NCBI GenBank assembly: GCA_016789035.1
Contig: JAEUSC010000514.1
Span: 1 to 8,713 of the forward strand
Reading direction: 5' to 3'
Length of the DNA: 8,713 nt
From: Candidatus Omnitrophota bacterium
Lineage (GTDB): Bacteria > Omnitrophota > Gorgyraeia > Zapsychrales > Fredricksoniimonadaceae
Shown one piece after another: positions 1-6,904 of the stretch. Below the pieces are notes generated by a model. It was not told where the DNA came from. It saw nothing but the letters and a program-made list of their open reading frames with translations, and searched no databases. Both the position numbers and the translations under genes were made by a program. Position 1 is the first letter of the stretch; each line of letters opens with the position of its first letter.

Positions 1-17
1 CAGCAGACCTGCGTAGA

Positions 18-698
18 TTAAAAAAGATTTTTAACAAAAACGAAACCCATCACTTTGAGGCTCAAGGGATCTAAGATTTTGGACGTCATTTTCGCCTGCT
101 CTTCGGGGGTCAGCTCATCCTGAAATTGGACTGCAAGCTTCCAGGTCGGTTTGGACCGATTGTGGACCTTGGCAATCGGCTCCTGTCCTAAAAAACAGCC
201 TTTGGTATACGATACAAACCGATATTCATCCACATTTAATAAAAAATCGTCCGCCTTGTAGTCGATTCCAAACAAAGGAATACCCTGCTCAAGACGGTAC
301 TGTGTAAACTCATTTTGAGAGACACTAGAGGCCAACTCGTTGGGCGACAAAATCATTCTCCCTGCCTTTTGTTCGATTGCATACTCGCCGGCTCGAAGTT
401 GATGACTTCTATCCAAATCCCAATAAGCTTTTAAATCCATTTTCTGTGTAGATGTTTTATTAAGCATTAAGAACTTCTGAATGTGCGCCATGAGTCCGTC
501 AAAAGCTAACGCATCAATAACAATCAGAAATTCGTCATCTGCGATCTTCGTCTGATCAAAAGTGGCTACAATCCTGCCGTGAAGATTGACAAAGGCATTC
601 TGCGCCGCATCCAGAGTATTTGAAGTCAACCCGTTGAGAAACTTCTCAGCATTATTGAAGACCCTTAGAACGATCTTGTTGAGTCTATAAGTTTTCAT
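18..698 (-). CDS. ygfZ: Short YgfZ/GcvT-like folate-binding protein
   Basis: A 226-residue member of the YgfZ/GcvT-like family. E. coli YgfZ binds tetrahydrofolate and helps maintain some iron-sulfur enzymes such as MiaB. The diagnostic motif is KGCFLGQEP at 166-174 with Cys168. Upstream are FLNGLTSNTL (20-29) and YRLEQGIPLFGID (134-146), typical for the family. The protein is about 100 residues shorter than E. coli YgfZ (326). The N-terminal region is compressed, and the C-terminal barrel ends soon after TSKILDP and GFVFVK, but the order of motifs is intact, so it looks like a compact form rather than a broken gene. The ATG at 698 overlaps the Nudix stop as ATGA, with only a weak upstream AGAAAAG. 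The TAA is at 18, and the 17 bases beyond it hold no recognisable feature. Confidence 0.88.
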   Translation of the reverse strand: MKTYRLNKIVLRVFNNAEKFLNGLTSNTLDAAQNAFVNLHGRIVATFDQTKIADDEFLIVIDALAFDGLMAHIQKFLMLNKTSTQKMDLKAYWDLDRSHQLRAGEYAIEQKAGRMILSPNELASSVSQNEFTQYRLEQGIPLFGIDYKADDFLLNVDEYRFVSYTKGCFLGQEPIAKVHNRSKPTWKLAVQFQDELTPEEQAKMTSKILDPLSLKVMGFVFVKNLF

Positions 699-1123
699 TT
701 TGTAGAACTTTTCTCACGCGATTCTCGTAAGCGGAGATAATCTTTCACGACTTGCTTATGATCAAACGCATAATCGATCTTCAGCAACTCTTCATGGCCA
801 ACGATTTTGAGGTTCTTAGCGTCATCCCCGGACTGCGCCTTTCCTAAACCGCGTGCCGTAAATACGGTGGATACCGTATGAAAACGGGGATCGCGTTTGG
901 GATCGGAGTAGGTATGCATCTGGCATAAATCCTCCAGATCAAGGTTTGTTTCTTCTTTTGCTTCCCGGCGAGCGGCGTCCTCCAGACTTTCACCCACATC
1001 AACAAAACCTCCCGGGAGCGCCCACCCGTACGGAGGATTACGGCGCTCAATAATAATAATCCCACCGGAAACTTCGATAATCATGTCGACTGTGACGAAA
1101 GGTGTATTGCGATTGCTCATCAT
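695..1123 (-). CDS. Nudix hydrolase, ADP-ribose pyrophosphatase-like
   Basis: A 142-residue Nudix hydrolase, which would cleave a nucleoside diphosphate linked to another group and use divalent metal. Numbering from the ATG at 1123, the Nudix box runs 39-61, with Gly39, Glu45 and the metal-binding REAKEETNL. The usual Gly near the end of the box is Asn60 (codon AAC at 946-944). Ahead of it are the substrate-side WALPGGF residues. Downstream, TYSDPKRDPRFHTVS resembles the stretch following the box in ADP-ribose pyrophosphatases, so ADP-ribose is a reasonable but unproven substrate; an 8-oxo-dGTPase or other house-cleaning role is possible. A GTG at 1132 would add three residues, but the ATG overlapping the cca TGA as ATGA is more natural. 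Its own TGA overlaps the ygfZ ATG in the same way. Confidence 0.88.
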   Translation of the reverse strand: MMSNRNTPFVTVDMIIEVSGGIIIIERRNPPYGWALPGGFVDVGESLEDAARREAKEETNLDLEDLCQMHTYSDPKRDPRFHTVSTVFTARGLGKAQSGDDAKNLKIVGHEELLKIDYAFDHKQVVKDYLRLRESREKSSTK

Positions 1124-2586
1124 TTGATACACTTGGCAGCTAAAGCCAAGGCCTCCTGTTTAGTTGAAATCTTCCCAAGCGCTTGAGCTTCTTGCACGGA
1201 TTGTAAAATCTTAGCAAACAACGGGGATGGTTTTAATTTTAGTTTCTTAATCAAATCATCGCCTGACAGCAGCTTAACCGCCGGAACCTTGGTCTTCATC
1301 TGAAAATATCTTTTGATCAGCCCCACACAGATCTTTTGATGATGCTCCTGATCTTCTTCCGTCGTTAGTGGACCCCGGGTCGCTCGTTGATCTGCCAAAG
1401 ACAGCGCCAGAATACTGACGACTTCGTCTTTGGCATCGCGAAAGAAACGGAAAACCGACTTTTCAGACGGCACTTTAAAGTTCGACAAATAACCCGGCCG
1501 AAGATGGTACAAAACTAAGTCCTCCACCATATGCCTTTCTCGAACAGAAAGCTTTAAGTGCCGACCAATGAGACGTGTGATATTCTTCCCGACATGTTCA
1601 TGGCCGTGAAACGACGTTCGTGTTGGCTCAACCTTTTTGGTCTCCGGCTTGCCGATGTCATGCAAAAGAGCCGCGAGCTTGATCAAGGAAAAACGACGGT
1701 GATTGGAACCCATCGTCTCTTGAAGATAGCCCAAGACCTGAGGATCACTTTTAAACTCCTCCATCACTTTCTCAAACTGGCGAAGGACCTCGAGGGAATG
1801 ATTCCAAACATCTAAATGGTGATAACCGCCTTGATGGACGTCATACATTATCGTGATTTGAGGCATAAACATCGCCAACAAACCGATCCTGTCCATTTCC
1901 TGCACAGTTTCGAATGAACGGGGCGCGCTTAAAATTTTGAAAAACTCTTCCCGCACGCGCTCCATAGAAACTGCACGGAGACCTTTGAACTCTTCCTTAA
2001 TACATTTGGCCGTTGTCTTCTCAATCTTAAAACCAAAATTGGATTTTAGACTGTAAGCCCGCATCAAGCGCAAAGGATCATCCTTAAATGCTTTCGGAGA
2101 AACCATCCGGATTATCTTATTCTTTAAATCTTTCTTTGCTCCCTGCTCATCCACAATGAAATCTGCAATATTATCACCATCTTTGATCTTCAAAAGATCA
2201 GCGTACAATGTATTGATCGTAAAATCTCGGCTGGCAATATCTTTCTTTAACGAAGCTGCACGAAAGTCGGCAAAATCAAAAATCCACACCGTTCCCTGAA
2301 CTTTCTTGACCACGCGTCCACAGCCATGCTCTTGATCAAGAACAACAAAGGCGCCGGCAATGGCATCTGCAAACGCTTTAGCCAACAAGATCGCACCTTT
2401 GTTGACGGCGAAATCAAAGTCGGTCACAGAACGGGCTAAATAATGATCGCGGAGAAAGCCGCCCACCAAATAAATTCGCAATGAACGCTTTCGTGCCAGA
2501 GATTGAAGGATTTTTAATTGAGGATATTGGGATAAGAAGGACATGGGCTGCGCATCACACAACCGCAAAGATTGATCATTGATCAT
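1120..2586 (-). CDS. cca: Class II tRNA nucleotidyltransferase (CCA/poly(A) polymerase family) with HD domain
   Basis: A 488-residue class II nucleotidyltransferase, most likely adding or repairing the 3' CCA of tRNAs. The head domain carries VGGFLRDHYL (41-50) and the catalytic pair Asp56/Asp58 in TDFDFAV. SRDFTINTLYADL spans 119-131. The base-selecting motif, usually EDPLR, reads DDPLRLMRAYSL (169-180). The RNA-binding helical part follows. From about 258 there is an HD phosphohydrolase domain with KLAALLHDIGKPETK (His309, Asp310), HGHEHVG (327-333) and YHLRPGYL (360-367). The start is ATG at 2586, four bases after the DUF151 stop; an internal ATG at 2544 would shorten it by 14 residues without harming the motifs. 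Its TGA overlaps the Nudix ATG. A poly(A) polymerase or an enzyme adding only CC or only A cannot be excluded from sequence. Confidence 0.9.
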   Translation of the reverse strand: MINDQSLRLCDAQPMSFLSQYPQLKILQSLARKRSLRIYLVGGFLRDHYLARSVTDFDFAVNKGAILLAKAFADAIAGAFVVLDQEHGCGRVVKKVQGTVWIFDFADFRAASLKKDIASRDFTINTLYADLLKIKDGDNIADFIVDEQGAKKDLKNKIIRMVSPKAFKDDPLRLMRAYSLKSNFGFKIEKTTAKCIKEEFKGLRAVSMERVREEFFKILSAPRSFETVQEMDRIGLLAMFMPQITIMYDVHQGGYHHLDVWNHSLEVLRQFEKVMEEFKSDPQVLGYLQETMGSNHRRFSLIKLAALLHDIGKPETKKVEPTRTSFHGHEHVGKNITRLIGRHLKLSVRERHMVEDLVLYHLRPGYLSNFKVPSEKSVFRFFRDAKDEVVSILALSLADQRATRGPLTTEEDQEHHQKICVGLIKRYFQMKTKVPAVKLLSGDDLIKKLKLKPSPLFAKILQSVQEAQALGKISTKQEALALAAKCIK

Positions 2587-2590
2587 GTGT

Positions 2591-2995
2591 TTACTGTTTG
2601 AGCGTTGAAGCTTTAGTCAAAACTTCCTCATCAACAAAGATGGGGCATTTGGTGCGTACCGCCGCCGCAATCCCATCGGAAGGACGACAGTCAATCAACT
2701 TCAGATCACCTGACGGTCTCTTCACTTCGAGTTTAGCAAAAAAGGTGCTGGTTTCCAGCTTATCGATGATCAAACGCATCAACTGACCATCCATGGCCTT
2801 GATAACGCTCACCAGTAAATCGTGTGTGAGGGGACGCGGCACTTCGATGCCTGAAATTTTCATTTTGATGGCTGAGGCTTCCATAAATCCGATGACAATG
2901 GGAATCTGGCGATCACCATCTTTTTCCTTGAGGACAATGACCTGATCCTGACGCTTTTCATCAATGATTATTTTTGTCAATTCTACTTGAACCAT
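2591..2995 (-). CDS. DUF151 / bifunctional nuclease (BFN) domain protein
   Basis: A single-domain protein of 134 residues from the DUF151 family. Recognisable conserved blocks are IPIVIGFMEASAI (31-43), PRPLTHDLLVSVI (53-65), TFFAKLEV (84-91) and DCRPSDGIAAAVR (102-114), followed by PIFVDEEVL. Some plant and mycobacterial relatives have been reported to have DNase/RNase activity, but the role of most bacterial members is not settled, so I keep the name at family level. There is no signal peptide or membrane segment, so it is probably cytosolic. The ATG at 2995 is the only available start: an in-frame TAG lies five codons upstream. No clear Shine-Dalgarno is seen. The 57-base gap after nrdR holds no clear promoter or terminator. 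Only four bases separate it from cca, suggesting co-expression with a tRNA-end enzyme. Confidence 0.9.
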   Translation of the reverse strand: MVQVELTKIIIDEKRQDQVIVLKEKDGDRQIPIVIGFMEASAIKMKISGIEVPRPLTHDLLVSVIKAMDGQLMRLIIDKLETSTFFAKLEVKRPSGDLKLIDCRPSDGIAAAVRTKCPIFVDEEVLTKASTLKQ

Positions 2996-3052
2996 ATCAC
3001 GTCGCTTAAGCTATCCTGCACTTCAACCACAAATCCAATTGCGCAAAGAAGC

Positions 3053-3523
3053 TTACAGCTTTCCTTTCTTTGTCTTTCCCAAAATTGTCTGCAGCTCGCT
3101 CATGAATTGGTTCACATCCCGAAACTGACGGTAAACCGATGCAAAGCGTACATACGCCACCTCATCCATAGTGGAGAGTTTTTTCATTATCATTTCGCCA
3201 ATATCTTTCGATTCAACTTCGCGATCATATTTCAATTGCACCGTACGTTCGATTTCATCCACCGTCTGTTCAATCTGATCTACGCTGACAGGCCGCTTCT
3301 CACATGCCTTAACAATACCAGACATCAGACGATTTCGGTCAAACGGCTGACGTCTTCCGTCTTTTTTAACCACCATAAGCGGCACATGTTCCACATACTC
3401 ATATGTCGTAAAACGCTTTTGACATGCCAAGCATTCCCGACGACGACGGATGGATGTCCCTTCCGTGTTTAACCGGGAATCGATCACTTTAGTCTCTGCA
3501 AAACGACATGAAGGACAATTCAT
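3053..3523 (-). CDS. nrdR: Transcriptional repressor NrdR
   Basis: NrdR senses ATP/dATP and represses ribonucleotide reductase operons by binding NrdR boxes. At 156 residues it has the normal length and two-domain plan. The N-terminal zinc ribbon uses Cys3, Cys6, Cys31 and Cys34, with the typical KVIDSRLN and SIRRRREC blocks and RFTTYEYVE after it. The ATP-cone occupies about 49-139, with [16 protein letters not shown] near the start and [13 protein letters not shown] near the end. The ATG at 3523 gives the expected MNCPSC start, with GGCGGA just upstream as a weak ribosome binding site. It lies 35 bases after glyA. Its targets, the nrd genes, are not in this window, so it probably acts elsewhere in the genome; I see no obvious NrdR box here. 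Confidence 0.97.
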   Translation of the reverse strand: MNCPSCRFAETKVIDSRLNTEGTSIRRRRECLACQKRFTTYEYVEHVPLMVVKKDGRRQPFDRNRLMSGIVKACEKRPVSVDQIEQTVDEIERTVQLKYDREVESKDIGEMIMKKLSTMDEVAYVRFASVYRQFRDVNQFMSELQTILGKTKKGKL

Positions 3524-3558
3524 ATTCCGCCAACCATTGGAACCGCTGCACCGCTTAC

Positions 3559-4800
3559 TTACAGTTCAGGGTAAATGGGAAATTCCTTCATCAAGGCGAC
3601 CACATCGTCCTTAACTTTTGGCAAAGCATTTGCATCTGCCCGAAAAACGATAGCACGATCAATCAATTCCGCGATTCGGCGCATATCATTTTCTTTCATT
3701 CCCCTCGTTGTTACCGCCGGTGTTCCAATACGAAGACCGCTTGTGACTGTCGCCTTTTCAGGATCATAAGGAATCAGATTTTTATTAACCGTAATGTGAA
3801 CTTGATCCAGAACCGTTGCCGCATCCTTTCCTGACACATTTTTAGAGCGAAGATCCACCATAAATAAATGGTTATCGGTCCCACCGGAAACAATGCGAAA
3901 ACCCTTTTCAGTCATAGCTTGGGCAAATGCCTTGGCATTGGCCACTGTTTGCTTTTGATAGTCCTTAAATGCCGGAGACAATGCTTCTTTAAAGGAGACC
4001 GCCTTAGCCGCAATGATATGCATTAAAGGCCCGCCCTGAATTCCCGGGAAGATGGCACTATCGACCTTCTTGGCAAAATCCTTACGACAAATGATCATTC
4101 CGCCTCGAGGGCCCCGCAATGTTTTATGCGTTGTCGTGGTCACAAACTCCGCATACGGAACAGGATTCGGATAAATGCCGGCCGCAACCAAGCCGGCAAA
4201 GTGGGCCATATCCACAAAGAGAATTGCGCCAATTTTGTCGCAAATATTTCTAAACCGCGCGAAGTCCAAAACACGAGAATACGCGGAATATCCGGCAATG
4301 ATCATTTTTGGTTTGTGTTCAGCGGCCAAACGCTCAACCTCATCCATGTCGATCAATTCTGTCTTGGGATCAACCTTATAAGAAACCACATTGTACATCC
4401 GGCCGGAAAAATTAATTTTCAATCCATGGGTCAAATGTCCGCCGCATGCCAAATCTAGACCCAAAACGGTATCACCGGTATTGATCGCGGCCAAATAGAC
4501 CGCCATGTTCGCCTGCGATCCGGAGTGCGGCTGGACGTTGACATGCTCGCCGCCAAATAGTTGCTTGGCGCGATCAATGGCTAAACTTTCAGCAACATCC
4601 ACATATTCACAGCCGTTGTAATAACGGGCCGCAGGATATCCTTCGGCATATTTGTTGGTCATGATCGAACCGGCAGCCTCTAATACAGATTGAGAGACAA
4701 TATTTTCGGAAGCGATCAACTCAATATTTTCTTTCTGACGCTTCAATTCATTGATGACGGACTGATAAATTTCAGGATCTGAATGTTTAAGATGCTTCAT
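3559..4800 (-). CDS. glyA: Serine hydroxymethyltransferase
   Basis: GlyA is the PLP enzyme that converts serine and tetrahydrofolate to glycine and 5,10-methylene-tetrahydrofolate, feeding one-carbon units and glycine to purine synthesis and methylene-THF to thymidylate synthesis. The 413 residues match the bacterial family length. Visible landmarks are [10 protein letters not shown] (27-36), [15 protein letters not shown] (49-63), the PLP-phosphate contact region QPHSGSQAN (90-98), [13 protein letters not shown] (196-208) with Asp198 and His200, and [14 protein letters not shown] (221-234) with the Schiff-base Lys226. The start at 4800 is fixed by AAGGA six bases upstream. The usual SASAY motif reads YSAY at 171-174, a mild variant. 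It sits between rpiB and nrdR, an order found in several bacterial groups. Nothing suggests a broken or transferred gene. Confidence 0.98.
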   Translation of the reverse strand: MKHLKHSDPEIYQSVINELKRQKENIELIASENIVSQSVLEAAGSIMTNKYAEGYPAARYYNGCEYVDVAESLAIDRAKQLFGGEHVNVQPHSGSQANMAVYLAAINTGDTVLGLDLACGGHLTHGLKINFSGRMYNVVSYKVDPKTELIDMDEVERLAAEHKPKMIIAGYSAYSRVLDFARFRNICDKIGAILFVDMAHFAGLVAAGIYPNPVPYAEFVTTTTHKTLRGPRGGMIICRKDFAKKVDSAIFPGIQGGPLMHIIAAKAVSFKEALSPAFKDYQKQTVANAKAFAQAMTEKGFRIVSGGTDNHLFMVDLRSKNVSGKDAATVLDQVHITVNKNLIPYDPEKATVTSGLRIGTPAVTTRGMKENDMRRIAELIDRAIVFRADANALPKVKDDVVALMKEFPIYPEL

Positions 4801-4874
4801 AAGGATTCCTTGTGTTTAAAGAATGAACTAATAAAGAACACAATACGCTTCCGGCGATGCATTCTTGTTTAAGT
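4801..4874 (-). other. glyA leader with two interleaved 7-bp inverted repeats
   Basis: This is the longest gap in the window. On the minus strand it holds AAGAATG (4866-4860), TTGTGTT (4843-4837), CATTCTT (4825-4819) and AACACAA (4816-4810), in that order. The first pairs with the third and the second with the fourth, which is the topology of an H-type pseudoknot or of two exclusive hairpins. The last arm runs into the glyA Shine-Dalgarno sequence. Each stem has only two G-C pairs, so stability would be modest. I see no convincing -35/-10 pair and no terminator T-run. Chance is a real alternative in such AT-rich sequence. Confidence 0.3.
4807..4811 (-). promoter_or_regulatory. Shine-Dalgarno sequence of glyA
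   Basis: AAGGA on the minus strand, six bases before the glyA ATG at 4800. It supports this start and sits at the edge of the inverted repeat AACACAA. Confidence 0.75.
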
Positions 4875-5327
4875 CTATTTAAAATTTTCCTGCTCAATGG
4901 CTTTGATCTGGTCGACCCGCCGCAAATGCCTGCCCCCCTCAAACTCTTCGGCCAGCCAAATCTTTACCATCTCATAAATATCATTTTCTGAAACAAACTT
5001 GGAGCCAACTACCAGAACATTGGAATTGTTATGTTGACGGGAAAGAACCGCCGCTTCTTTGTTATAACACAAAGCGGCATACACTCCACGAACCTTGTTA
5101 GCGGCTATCGAATGCCCGATGCCTGACATACATACCAAAATCCCGCGGGAGTTTTTGGACTTGGCCACATTTTGGGACACTTCGTAAGCAATCTTGGGAT
5201 AATCGCAAGGAACATCCTCACGATCTGTACCGACATCAACAACTGGAAGCTTCATGTCATTTAACATCGCCCCAATTTTTTGTTTCAAAGCAAATCCGCG
5301 ATGATCACTGCCGATAAAAATCTTCAT
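4875..5327 (-). CDS. rpiB: Ribose-5-phosphate isomerase B
   Basis: RpiB interconverts ribulose 5-phosphate and ribose 5-phosphate in the pentose phosphate pathway, supplying the precursor of PRPP. At 150 residues it has normal length for the LacA/RpiB family. GSDHRGFALK spans 6-15 with Asp8 and His9 at the substrate site. The catalytic loop reads CMSGIGHSIAANK with Cys66; many relatives have CGTG or CGSG here. RQHNNSNVLVVG follows near 98-108, and phosphate-contacting arginines fit RHLRR near 133-137. The ATG at 5327 lies 23 bases after the fusion gene and gives the canonical MKIFIGSDH start. A 74-base gap separates it from glyA. Mycobacterial-type RpiB uses Glu instead of Cys, which is not the case here. 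An allose-phosphate isomerase role cannot be excluded from sequence but does not fit the context. Confidence 0.96.
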   Translation of the reverse strand: MKIFIGSDHRGFALKQKIGAMLNDMKLPVVDVGTDREDVPCDYPKIAYEVSQNVAKSKNSRGILVCMSGIGHSIAANKVRGVYAALCYNKEAAVLSRQHNNSNVLVVGSKFVSENDIYEMVKIWLAEEFEGGRHLRRVDQIKAIEQENFK

Positions 5328-5350
5328 AGACTTAATCCCGATTTGACGCC

Positions 5351-6415
5351 CTATATCAATTTAACGATTTTCTCAATACCTTCTTTGATCGTCAACATAC
5401 ACTCTTCATACGCTTCGTGCGAACGGCCGATAGGATCCGCAATATCCAGATCAGATTCATAGCCTTTAGGAATGTTCGTAAATTCCTTAAGAAGATAAAT
5501 CCGCTGCTCTACGCTGGGTTCCCGTTCCAGAACCTGCATGCGGTGCGTACGTGTCATGACAAAAATCAAATCCGCCTTTTTTAGAAGGATATTCGTGACC
5601 GGACGGGATTTATGCTTTGATGCATCAATTCCCATCTGCTTAAGCACCGCCAGGGTCTCGGCACTTGCCGTTGATTTAAAAAACACATTCGTGCCGGCCG
5701 ACATGGCGCAAACATCCGGACGATCACCAGCAAAATGGTTAAAAAGATACTCGGCCATCACAGACCGACAGCTGTTGCCGGTACAGACAAACAAGAAAAA
5801 CTTTTTATTGATGACCTTATCAACATCTGCCTGCGTGATTTCCCCATCGCGTAAAATTTTTGGAGTTCCGTGAGTAAAGTCAACAATCGAGGACGAACGT
5901 CCCAGCTCAACGGGTCCCCCATCCAAAGCGAGATCCACCAAACCATCCAAATCCTGCAGCGCCTCCTGGCAGGTTTGCGGAGGTTTCTTTCCTTCTAAAT
6001 TGGCTGACGGAGCTGCAATGGTACACTGAGACTGATCGACCATTCTTAAGGCGACCAGATTATCCGGCATGCGGATACCGATTGTTTCCCCGGCCTGCCG
6101 CGAAGGAACAATGACCGTCAACGGACCAGGCCAAAATTCATCAATCAGTTTGTATAAACGGGGATCATTATAATCTGAGTAATTTTCGATAATCCCCTTA
6201 TGGGAAATTAAAATTGAAAACGGTTTATGGTCGTTACGGCGTTTCACTTCCCTCAAACGTTTGACAGCCACGGGATTATTAAAATCCGCTGCAATCCCAT
6301 ACACTGTTTCGGTCGGAAATATAACGAGGCCCCCCTCGCGGATGACGTTAGCCGCATCAACAATGGTTTCAAATTCCGGGTTTGCCGGATTGACTTTGAT
6401 GACTTTCGTTTTCAA
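5351..6415 (-). CDS. tsaC: Fusion: threonylcarbamoyl-AMP synthase (Sua5/YrdC/YwlC) + low-MW protein phosphatase
   Basis: A 354-residue two-domain protein. Residues 1-200 are a YrdC/Sua5 domain, which makes threonylcarbamoyl-AMP from threonine, bicarbonate and ATP for tRNA t6A37. It shows FPTETVYGIAAD (33-44), KRRNDHKPFSIL (58-69), APSAN (135-139) and SSSIVD (174-179). From about 205 a low-molecular-weight phosphatase domain begins, with the Cys-x5-Arg loop CTGNSCRS (nucleophile Cys211, Arg217) and the acid Asp327 in DPIG. The classical Sua5 C-terminal domain is absent and the phosphatase takes its place. No stop or plausible ATG lies between the domains, so the fusion looks genuine. The start is TTG at 6415, overlapping the purE stop, with AAGGT about eight bases upstream; the next ATG lies deep inside the first domain. 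Phosphatase substrate is unknown: Bacillus YwlE, a protein-arginine phosphatase, is encoded in a similar neighbourhood. Confidence 0.93.
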   Translation of the reverse strand: MKTKVIKVNPANPEFETIVDAANVIREGGLVIFPTETVYGIAADFNNPVAVKRLREVKRRNDHKPFSILISHKGIIENYSDYNDPRLYKLIDEFWPGPLTVIVPSRQAGETIGIRMPDNLVALRMVDQSQCTIAAPSANLEGKKPPQTCQEALQDLDGLVDLALDGGPVELGRSSSIVDFTHGTPKILRDGEITQADVDKVINKKFFLFVCTGNSCRSVMAEYLFNHFAGDRPDVCAMSAGTNVFFKSTASAETLAVLKQMGIDASKHKSRPVTNILLKKADLIFVMTRTHRMQVLEREPSVEQRIYLLKEFTNIPKGYESDLDIADPIGRSHEAYEECMLTIKEGIEKIVKLI

Positions 6416-6903
6416 ACGTCGACCTTAGTTTTCAGGATCTTTTCCGCTTGTTTCTGAGAATAATCAGTCAATTTTGCCTGAAGATCCTTATCCGTTAACG
6501 CCAAAATTCGAATGCTCAACAGAGCCGCATTGCGAGCTCCCGGTTTACCAATCGCAACGCCGCCAACAGGCACTCCGGGAGGCATTTGAACTGTTGACAA
6601 CAATGCATCTAACCCTCCCAACCCCATGGAATCGATCGGAACACCCAGAACCGGAACGGTCGTGTGGGCCGAAACAACACCCGCCAACGCCGCGGATCCA
6701 CCAGCTCCGCATATAAACACCTGTGTTCCACTGTTAGTACACTGCTCTACATATTCAACCACATGTTTCGGCGTGCGATGCGCAGACAACACGCGCATTT
6801 CGCAGCTGACACCAAATTCTTTTAAGAGCTTTGCAGCTTCAGCCATAATCGGAGCATCGGATTCACTGCCCATCATAATTGCCACTGTAACTTTTCCCAT
6901 CAT
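6412..6903 (-). CDS. purE: PurE, AIR carboxylase / N5-CAIR mutase family
   Basis: PurE makes CAIR for purine synthesis. Class I enzymes rearrange N5-CAIR supplied by PurK; class II enzymes carboxylate AIR directly. At 163 residues it has normal length. The phosphate-binding loop MGSESDAPIM spans 11-20, the catalytic-His motif SAHRTP spans 40-45 (His42), and the C-terminal class I signatures are LLSTVQMPPGVPV and AIGKPGARNAALL. One oddity stands out: the glycine-rich loop usually written GGAAHLPG reads GGSAALAG, so the conserved His is Ala72 (codon GCG at 6690-6688). Overall similarity is class I-like, but no purK is in the window. The protein starts at the first of two adjacent ATGs. Its TGA stop overlaps the next gene's TTG start as TTGA, suggesting translational coupling. 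Confidence 0.95.
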   Translation of the reverse strand: MMGKVTVAIMMGSESDAPIMAEAAKLLKEFGVSCEMRVLSAHRTPKHVVEYVEQCTNSGTQVFICGAGGSAALAGVVSAHTTVPVLGVPIDSMGLGGLDALLSTVQMPPGVPVGGVAIGKPGARNAALLSIRILALTDKDLQAKLTDYSQKQAEKILKTKVDV

Positions 6904-6904
6904 T

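Noticed and set aside
1..17. Possible terminator or start of another gene at the left edge, with GCAGACCTGC
   Set aside because: Only 17 bases remain, the inverted repeat has a two-base centre, and no T-run follows it in either direction.
2996..3052. Short palindromes TTGCGCAA and GCTTAAGC between nrdR and the DUF151 gene
   Set aside because: Eight-base palindromes are expected by chance in this length of sequence, and neither resembles a known NrdR box or terminator.
2987..3472. Long plus-strand open frame opposite nrdR (about 161 codons)
   Set aside because: It lies entirely antisense to nrdR plus a short spacer, has no recognisable domain, and is rich in His, Cys and Leu as expected from a reverse-frame shadow.
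4126..4458. Plus-strand open frame opposite glyA
   Set aside because: Antisense to the conserved core of serine hydroxymethyltransferase, with no motifs and no convincing ribosome binding site.
4801..4811. Palindrome AAGGATTCCTT at the glyA start
   Set aside because: The one-base centre cannot form a hairpin loop; it results from the Shine-Dalgarno AAGGA facing the bases before the ATG.
4801..4874. Glycine, tetrahydrofolate or other known riboswitch in front of glyA
   Set aside because: The gap is too short for a tandem glycine riboswitch and I do not see the conserved core of any riboswitch class I know. Only the interleaved repeats are reported.
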